Source: Desulfobacteraceae bacterium (GTDB taxonomy: Bacteria; Desulfobacterota; DSM-4660; Desulfatiglandales; HGW-15). From it: a stretch of 9,029 nt of DNA. Below the pieces are notes generated by a model that had not been told where the DNA came from, ran no database searches, and was given only the letters and a program-made list of their open reading frames with translations. Within the stretch, counting starts at the first letter, position 1; every line of letters starts with the position of its first letter. Location: NCBI GenBank assembly GCA_003819975.1, contig RPPU01000145.1, positions 1-9,029 on the forward strand, in the 5' to 3' direction. Both the position numbers and the translations under genes were made by a program. Shown piece by piece: positions 5,501-9,029 of this stretch.

Positions 5501-6394
5501 TTAAATGCTCTCCGACAATCGCTTGAGTGAATAAACTCCCGTAAGTCCTCGAATCGTCCTGGGTTCTTTCTCGCGACGTGAACTAAAATGACTCTTAAAC
5601 TCCTGATAAATCCGGCTCACAAATTCCTTGCTCCCAATAATCCCGCTGTCGCTGAAATACCGGGTGCGATACTTGAATCGCTCTATGGCGTTTAAATCAT
5701 ATTCCTTTTGTTCTTGCCCTTTCACCAATCCAGCCTTCTCATACACGTATTTCCGGTAATATTTAAACCGATCCTGGTCCGGGTTAACGCTGAATTCTTT
5801 CAAGCCGAAATCTAATGATAAAAACCCCTCTTTGTTCCTGGTTTGCACATGGTATCCTAACGAACTCCAGCGATATTCCTCCGGTTTTTTGACAATGCCG
5901 GCCCGCACCGGGTTCAGATCAACATAAGCCAGGCAATTGATCAAGGTTTCTCCATTATCCACAATCAGGCTCTTGAACCGTTCAGACCAAAAGTACCCTT
6001 TGCGATCATGAGTACGGTTATAGTATTTTGAAAAAGTTTGCTTAATCTCCCGGATATATTCCGACAGGTTACTCCATTTATTCCTGTAAAAAGGAATTTG
6101 ATCTTTACTTATATTGGTTTTGTTTTTATCCCCGTAATAGAGCTTATACCTTTTCTGCAGTTCCTCGATCGAGAATTCCTCCGCCATCAGCATTTTGACC
6201 AAGAGATGGAAGTGGTTTCCCATGATACAGAAGCCCAGCACTTCGGTAAAATAGACCTTACTTAAACTCCGGATCAAATTCAGAAAATAATCTTTGTCCT
6301 GGTCTTTCAGCACAAATCCTTTCAGAGCGGTCCGGGAAATGACATGGTAAACGGTTGGTTCATCTTTCACGATCATCCGGGCGATTCGCGGCAT
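5501..6394 (-). CDS. REP-associated tyrosine transposase (RAYT, Y1_Tnp / IS200-like)
   Basis: A 297-residue HUH single-strand transposase. It begins with the usual RAYT opening (MPRIARMIV, then YHVISRTALKG at 16-26). It carries the metal-binding HUH motif in MGNHFHLLVK (H61, H63) and the segment YYNRTHDRKGYFWSERFKS (124-142). The probable catalytic Tyr157 lies in LAYVDLNPVRAGIV, the usual Y-x-x-x-NP-x-RAG context, followed by PEEYRWSS. The C-terminal part (about 200-297) is basic and variable, as in longer RAYTs, and may bind DNA. No stop or frameshift interrupts it, so it could be active. The ATG at 6394 has GGGAGGG about 8 bases upstream. Transcription is from its own promoter at 6466-6494, inside the inner repeats. 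Family membership is clear; the substrate repeat is inference. Confidence 0.93.
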   Translation of the reverse strand: MPRIARMIVKDEPTVYHVISRTALKGFVLKDQDKDYFLNLIRSLSKVYFTEVLGFCIMGNHFHLLVKMLMAEEFSIEELQKRYKLYYGDKNKTNISKDQIPFYRNKWSNLSEYIREIKQTFSKYYNRTHDRKGYFWSERFKSLIVDNGETLINCLAYVDLNPVRAGIVKKPEEYRWSSLGYHVQTRNKEGFLSLDFGLKEFSVNPDQDRFKYYRKYVYEKAGLVKGQEQKEYDLNAIERFKYRTRYFSDSGIIGSKEFVSRIYQEFKSHFSSRREKEPRTIRGLTGVYSLKRLSESI

Positions 6395-6465
6395 GATTAA
6401 TACCCTCCCAAGTAATTGTTTTTTAATGAACTATCCCGCCAATGCTTTTTAAAATTCATACCTAA

Positions 6466-6494
6466 ATCTTAGAAAATTCAGAGCCATATGTCAA
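6466..6494 (-). promoter_or_regulatory. Promoter of the transposase gene
   Basis: On the minus strand, a perfect TTGACA (6494-6489) and TAAGAT (6471-6466, 4 of 6) are 17 bases apart. The expected start near 6459 gives a leader of about 65 bases. The promoter lies within the unit bounded by the AAGGGGACAGG repeats, 12 bases from the right copy, so the gene carries its own expression signal if it moves. Confidence 0.6.
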
Positions 6495-6505
6495 ATAATT
6501 ATTTG

Positions 6506-6516
6506 CCTGTCCCCTT
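6506..6516 (-). repeat. Right inner inverted repeat (CCTGTCCCCTT)
   Basis: Exact reverse complement of AAGGGGACAGG at 5242-5252. It lies just upstream of the transposase promoter and 30 bases inside the right outer repeat. Confidence 0.65.
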
Positions 6517-6546
6517 CAGTCATAAAAACATCATACGTTTTCAATT

Positions 6547-6577
6547 GAATTTGTCAAGTTTAAAGATTTGACCCCAT
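6547..6577 (-). repeat. Right outer inverted repeat (AAGTTTAAAGATTTGACCCC type)
   Basis: These 31 bases match the reverse complement of 4864-4894 with one mismatch; the core is AAGTTTAAAGATTTGACCCC (6556-6575). The repeat ends 26 bases before the stop codon of the beta-propeller gene, so insertion here may have replaced that gene's own terminator. No second palindromic arm is found on this side. Confidence 0.8.
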
Positions 6578-6603
6578 TTTTCTGTAATAACTGCCGGTTT
6601 CCT

Positions 6604-7962
6604 CTATTTGCCCATATTTGCCAGGGCATAGAAGCGGCCGTCTTCAAGGATGGCGAATAATTGATTGTTGTCCGCCACCACGTCCGTGATGTGCCTTAAT
6701 CCGGGCCGGTTGATTTCACTGGGCAGATCATACCGTGCGGCTTCCTGGCCTGTTTGTTTGTCAATGAAGATTAATTGGGCATATCCTTCTTGTCCTAATG
6801 TTGTATAGGCTATATATTTGGTTGTTTGAAACCTAAGAGGATGGGATCCCCCGGTTGTAAAAGTGAATCTCCATATTAATTTGCCGGTCTTTTTATCGAT
6901 TTTATAGAGAAAATCATCAAACTCGCAAGCATATATGGCCTTTTGATCAATAAGAGGCGTATAGTTGAAAAAAGAATCTTCTTTGTCATTGTCTTGAAAT
7001 AACCATTTTTTGTTTCCATCAGATGCGTTTAATGCCATCAATATTCCTTTGTTTATTTTATATTGAAATGGCACATAAAGCACGTCTTCTTGAAAAATCA
7101 TATTAGAGTAATCAACAGCTTCCATATTTTCATTTTCAAGCGAGAATGCCTTTTCCCAAACCACTGATCCTGTGTTTATGTCAAAAGCAGTGATCTTGCC
7201 TCCTTCCTGATTGGCCGTTGTCCCTAAATAGACTTTCCCATTGCCTATCGCAGGATAGGTGTTGTCTATTTTTACATTTTCAGGTCTATTTGTTTTCCAT
7301 AAGATATTTCCGTTATTGGCATCGAAACAAAATAATTTATTATTCTTTCTAACCTGCATTAAAACTAAAAATATTTTTTTGTCATCCGCATTCAGCCATG
7401 AACCAATATTTTCCCTGTCCATCCCATATTCAATAATAGGACCTATGGTGTGATTCCAAATTGTTTTTTTATTTTTGATGTCATACGCAAACAGATAAGA
7501 GTATAGTTTTTCATTTTTCCATTCTTTTTCATCTCTCCAAATAACAGATACAAATATTTTTCCATCATATCCTATCATCCTGCGATATTTTATGTCAGGG
7601 ACTTCTCCTATTACATGTTTCCTTGTTTTTTCTCCTGTTTTTTTGTCTATTTCCCATACAATCAATCTTCGATTTCCCCATATAAAATATTTGGATTCAT
7701 CGTCCAGAACATAAAGTTTATCTTCCATGAGCACGGGACAGCTGATTTGCGAGTATTTTTTCATCCAGATTTGTTTTAAAGGCAATTCCAGCTTGATTTC
7801 TTTTCTGTCGTTTTGTCCGTTCATGAGTTCCATTGTCCAATCGGCGTAAACCATATTAACCCCGGAAAAAACAATAAAAAGCAAAACATAATAACAGCCC
7901 CGCTTTGTCTGTGTCCCTGGCGCTGTTTGCGTGGTTTTGGTTTTCGCGATATTCCGGTTCAT
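6604..7962 (-). CDS. Exported PQQ-like beta-propeller repeat protein
   Basis: A 452-residue protein related to PQQ-binding-like / BamB-type propellers. An N-terminal export signal has an unusually long polar n-region (1-22), a hydrophobic core (23-38) and a likely cleavage after VYA40. At least seven blade-closing motifs of the form 'lxAfDxxtGxxxW' follow: about 100-119, 157-173 (LFAYDIKNKKTIW), 209-226 (LFCFDANNGNILW), 256-272 (ITAFDINTGSVVW), 307-322, 352-368 (LYKIDKKTGKLIW) and 397-412. A final partial strand closes the ring at 434-448. These folds are mostly protein-binding scaffolds or lost-enzyme relatives, and I see no quinoprotein active-site signature. The ATG at 7962 is the only usable start (in-frame stop six codons upstream), but no good Shine-Dalgarno precedes it; AGGA is 16 bases away. 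Composition is strongly AT-rich compared with recQ. Specific role unknown. Confidence 0.85.
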   Translation of the reverse strand: MNRNIAKTKTTQTAPGTQTKRGCYYVLLFIVFSGVNMVYADWTMELMNGQNDRKEIKLELPLKQIWMKKYSQISCPVLMEDKLYVLDDESKYFIWGNRRLIVWEIDKKTGEKTRKHVIGEVPDIKYRRMIGYDGKIFVSVIWRDEKEWKNEKLYSYLFAYDIKNKKTIWNHTIGPIIEYGMDRENIGSWLNADDKKIFLVLMQVRKNNKLFCFDANNGNILWKTNRPENVKIDNTYPAIGNGKVYLGTTANQEGGKITAFDINTGSVVWEKAFSLENENMEAVDYSNMIFQEDVLYVPFQYKINKGILMALNASDGNKKWLFQDNDKEDSFFNYTPLIDQKAIYACEFDDFLYKIDKKTGKLIWRFTFTTGGSHPLRFQTTKYIAYTTLGQEGYAQLIFIDKQTGQEAARYDLPSEINRPGLRHITDVVADNNQLFAILEDGRFYALANMGK

Positions 7963-8167
7963 CGTTTCTTGTGTTTATTCCTTTTTGGGCGTTTTTTGCA
8001 ATCAATTGCAATGCGCCTTGGGTGTCGGCGCCGGTTTTTTGTTTCTTACCGATATGCACTTCAGCCGTGTCCCCGGGGGGCAGGATAAAACCACGCCGCA
8101 AAGACCGAGCGCTTAACGGATACCTACGGACGTATCGGGCCCAACGACTTTTTCGGAGTCGCATCAT
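7856..8167 (-). CDS. Doubtful 103-codon reading frame between two exported-protein genes
   Basis: This frame starts immediately after the stop of the upstream gene (TGA then ATGATG) and runs 107 bases into the beta-propeller gene. Its first 27 residues are strongly Arg-rich (MMRLRKSRWARYVRRYPLS), which looks like out-of-frame sequence. The middle (GDTAEVHIGKKQKTGADTQG) looks more natural, and the end merely shadows the neighbour's signal peptide. There is no Shine-Dalgarno. If it is not a gene, 7963-8167 is a 205-base spacer with no other feature I can support. Confidence 0.2.
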   Translation of the reverse strand: MMRLRKSRWARYVRRYPLSARSLRRGFILPPGDTAEVHIGKKQKTGADTQGALQLIAKNAQKGINTRNDEPEYRENQNHANSARDTDKAGLLLCFAFYCFFRG

Positions 8168-8584
8168 TCAGAACAGGCTGAATCGCCCTGTGAACCCTTT
8201 CGGCCATACCACCGAAAACGACTCGTCTTTATATATGGCAACAATGCATCTATCGGAAATTTTTAAGGATTTCAGTTCTTCGAGCGTAACTGCAACACCT
8301 CGATCCACATTGCATACATTTTCGATGAAAAAATTAATACTGTTGCTGCCCGCATCAGTACCGGTACACTCGCCGTTCTTGTCTTTACGCAATCTCAAAT
8401 TTAGCCGCTTTTCGAGTTGACCGGCCAATATGTGCTCTTTTTCATTGCCGAAACCTGCTACGGTCATTTGCACGATAAAACTGCCGACACAGGAGTCGGT
8501 GCGTGATTTGTTTTCAGGGCTATTCTTTTCTACCGGCAAAAAAACAAGAGACATCAGGATAATCAATATTTTTTTGTTTTTCAT
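8168..8584 (-). CDS. Small exported protein of unknown function
   Basis: 138 residues. The N-terminus (MKNKKILIILMSLVFLP) has a basic start and a hydrophobic core typical of a signal peptide, but no clean cleavage site or lipobox. The mature part has two blocks: a beta strand and helix (SFIVQMTVAGFGNEKEHILAGQLEKRL, residues about 35-61, too long to be random), and the segment NGECTGTDAGSNSINFFIE (about 74-92). It closes with FSVVWPKGFTGRFSLF. The middle segment resembles small proteins with a 'G-E-x-D/T-G-x-x-x-G-x-x-x-x-x-F' signature, but I cannot name the family. Three Cys (32, 77, 95) could form disulphides outside the cytoplasm. The Shine-Dalgarno is weak (AAAGA). The downstream beta-propeller protein is also exported, and co-transcription over a 205-base gap is possible. 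Confidence 0.65.
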   Translation of the reverse strand: MKNKKILIILMSLVFLPVEKNSPENKSRTDSCVGSFIVQMTVAGFGNEKEHILAGQLEKRLNLRLRKDKNGECTGTDAGSNSINFFIENVCNVDRGVAVTLEELKSLKISDRCIVAIYKDESFSVVWPKGFTGRFSLF

Positions 8585-8643
8585 AATCTTTAAACCATTT
8601 GTTTCTGAATTTATTTCTCAAAAGTTTGATTTAATTACAATGC

Positions 8644-8671
8644 ATGATATCCCTTCCGCATGATGGGGCAA
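8644..8671 (-). promoter_or_regulatory. Possible promoter of the small exported protein gene
   Basis: On the minus strand, TTGCCC (8671-8666, 4 of 6) and TATCAT (8649-8644, 5 of 6) are 16 bases apart. The start would be near 8637, giving a leader of about 53 bases to the ATG at 8584. The -35 box lies inside the left arm region of the hairpin at 8660-8710, so the two may be functionally linked. Confidence 0.35.
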
Positions 8672-8710
8672 CGCGGAGAGACCAAAGAACAACCGGAGTT
8701 AACCCATCAT
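8660..8710. other. Long two-tier hairpin, candidate structured RNA or regulatory site
   Basis: The outer arms ATGATGGG (8660-8667) and CCCATCAT (8703-8710) pair perfectly over 8 bp. Inside, AACGCGG (8670-8676) pairs imperfectly with CCGGAGTT (8693-8700): AAC with GTT, C with G, GG with CC, with one mismatch and one bulged G. A 16-base A-rich loop remains. Read on the plus strand it is followed 14 bases later by a Shine-Dalgarno and a mini-ORF. On the minus strand it overlaps the putative promoter at 8644-8671. It does not match a riboswitch class I know. Confidence 0.45.
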
Positions 8711-8734
8711 ACGGGTGAATAAAAGGAATATGCC

Positions 8735-8767
8735 ATGGGCGGCAAACATGAAATGCCGATGCCATAA
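8735..8767 (+). CDS. Ten-codon mini-ORF behind a good Shine-Dalgarno
   Basis: ATG at 8735 encodes MGGKHEMPMP and then TAA. AGGA (8724-8727) lies 7 bases upstream, which is ideal spacing. The peptide is rich in Met, His and Pro. It could be a leader peptide, the start of a gene lost when the neighbouring insertion sequence arrived, or chance. A T-run (about 8771-8778) follows the stop, but no proper terminator stem directly precedes it. From the mini-ORF stop to the IS end (8768-8832) I see no other gene. Confidence 0.25.
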   Translation: MGGKHEMPMP

Positions 8768-8838
8768 GAATTTTTTTTGGCGGCTGAAAGTATAAGATAA
8801 CCTGCTCGGCGGGTCAAGATGAAAAATCACGCTGTTAG

Positions 8839-8892
8839 TTAACTTTCAAAAGTGGACACTTTTTTAAGGATTTAACGTTCAAAACTGGACAC
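8839..8892 (+). repeat. Two direct 21-base repeats at the IS end, period 33
   Basis: The pattern TTAACnTTCAAAAsTGGACAC occurs at 8839-8859 and 8872-8892 with two differences, centres 33 bases apart, about three helical turns. Same-face binding of two transposase protomers would fit. The inner copy overlaps the stop codon of the transposase tail. Confidence 0.8.
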
Positions 8893-9028
8893 CCTTTAAA
8901 TCACTATTTTTGATTTTTTGGATGTCGATTAATTTATTATTACACCAAACCCTTACCTCCGAAAGCATAGCGTTCAAGGGATAAATTCTAAGAGTAACCG
9001 GATCTCTTGGATTGGAATGGTTGACCTT
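8879..9028 (-). CDS. C-terminal end of an IS transposase (partial)
   Basis: 49 residues are open from the window edge to a TGA at 8879-8881. The sequence includes NPRDPVTLRIYPLNAMLSEV, then RVWCNNKLIDIQ, and ends KNSDLKGVQF. The closing codons (AAG GGT GTC CAG TTT TGA) are themselves part of the inner IS end repeat, so the gene runs into the transposon terminus. The tail recalls C-termini of integrase-core (DDE) transposases, where a small beta-rich domain follows the catalytic core, but the catalytic residues are not in view. Its transcription would be directed out of the element, towards the small exported protein gene. Confidence 0.55.
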   Translation of the reverse strand, partial: KVNHSNPRDPVTLRIYPLNAMLSEVRVWCNNKLIDIQKIKNSDLKGVQF

Positions 9029-9029
9029 A

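Larger units (their letters stand above)
5242..6577. mobile_element. REP-associated tyrosine transposase (RAYT) unit with nested inverted repeats
   Basis: The minimal unit runs between the inner repeats (5242-6516) and holds the promoter and transposase gene. The right outer repeat ends at 6577, and its partner lies at 4864-4894, left of the HMA and unknown gene fragments. The maximal unit is therefore 4864-6577. RAYTs are Y1/HUH enzymes that act on palindromic REP sequences and are usually found as single chromosomal copies. No flanking target duplication is seen, which fits HUH chemistry. Which repeat pair is the true substrate cannot be decided from one copy. Confidence 0.6.
8833..9029. 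mobile_element. Terminus of a second insertion sequence (extends past the window)
   Basis: The end begins at TGTTAG (8833) and carries two near-identical 21-base direct repeats, followed inward by the 3' end of a transposase-like gene. TG...CA termini with several internal copies of a GTGGACAC repeat resemble IS21-type or related integrase-fold elements. The other end and the main transposase domains lie outside the window, so the family is not settled. Confidence 0.6.

Noticed and set aside
7905..8420. 171-codon plus-strand frame across two minus-strand genes and their spacer
   Set aside because: No Shine-Dalgarno and no family; it overlaps the beta-propeller gene start and the small exported protein on the other strand.
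8660..8710. Integron attC site or known riboswitch
   Set aside because: The terminal boxes do not match attC core sites and the conserved loops of known riboswitch classes are absent.

Overview
The window looks like a chromosomal segment from a Gram-negative bacterium, most likely Desulfobacterota (the former Deltaproteobacteria). That placement is inference. It rests on the style of the single-domain response regulator with its 'PGW..L...L..FFD' tail and on the start of the metal-binding fragment, both of which I associate with that group; no rRNA or other phylogenetic marker is present. Base composition changes across the window. The recQ end is GC-rich (39 of 60 bases at 1201-1260) and the beta-propeller gene is AT-rich (18 of 60 at 7441-7500).

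Left part, 1-4700, is ordinary chromosome. It holds the 3' two-thirds of a RecQ-type helicase with HEAT-like repeats at its C-terminus (+ strand). Facing it on the minus strand are a stand-alone response regulator, a thiamine pyrophosphokinase and a large secreted protein of Ig-like and TIG-like beta domains. The last three each have their own recognisable sigma70-type promoter, so they are probably separate units rather than one operon. The regulator and kinase promoters share an identical 12-mer at the same place, and the secreted protein's promoter is overlapped by a perfect inverted repeat that looks like an operator.

Middle part, about 4700-6600, is a mobile-element patchwork. A REP-associated tyrosine transposase (RAYT, Y1/HUH family) has a good promoter and intact catalytic motifs. 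It is bracketed by two nested pairs of inverted repeats: an inner AAGGGGACAGG pair and an outer 31-base pair built on GGGGTCAAATC. Between the left copies lie remnants of two genes, half of a heavy-metal-associated (HMA) domain and the 3' end of an unknown reading frame.

Right part, 6604-9029, holds an exported PQQ-like beta-propeller protein and a small exported protein of unknown function, both on the minus strand. Beyond them is a non-coding stretch with a long hairpin and a ten-codon reading frame behind a good Shine-Dalgarno. The window ends in the terminus of a second, unrelated insertion sequence. I see no tRNA, rRNA or CRISPR array, and no convincing new multi-gene system. The best leads are the nested-repeat transposase unit, the operator-like promoter of the secreted Ig protein, and the structured leader or mini-ORF at 8660-8767.
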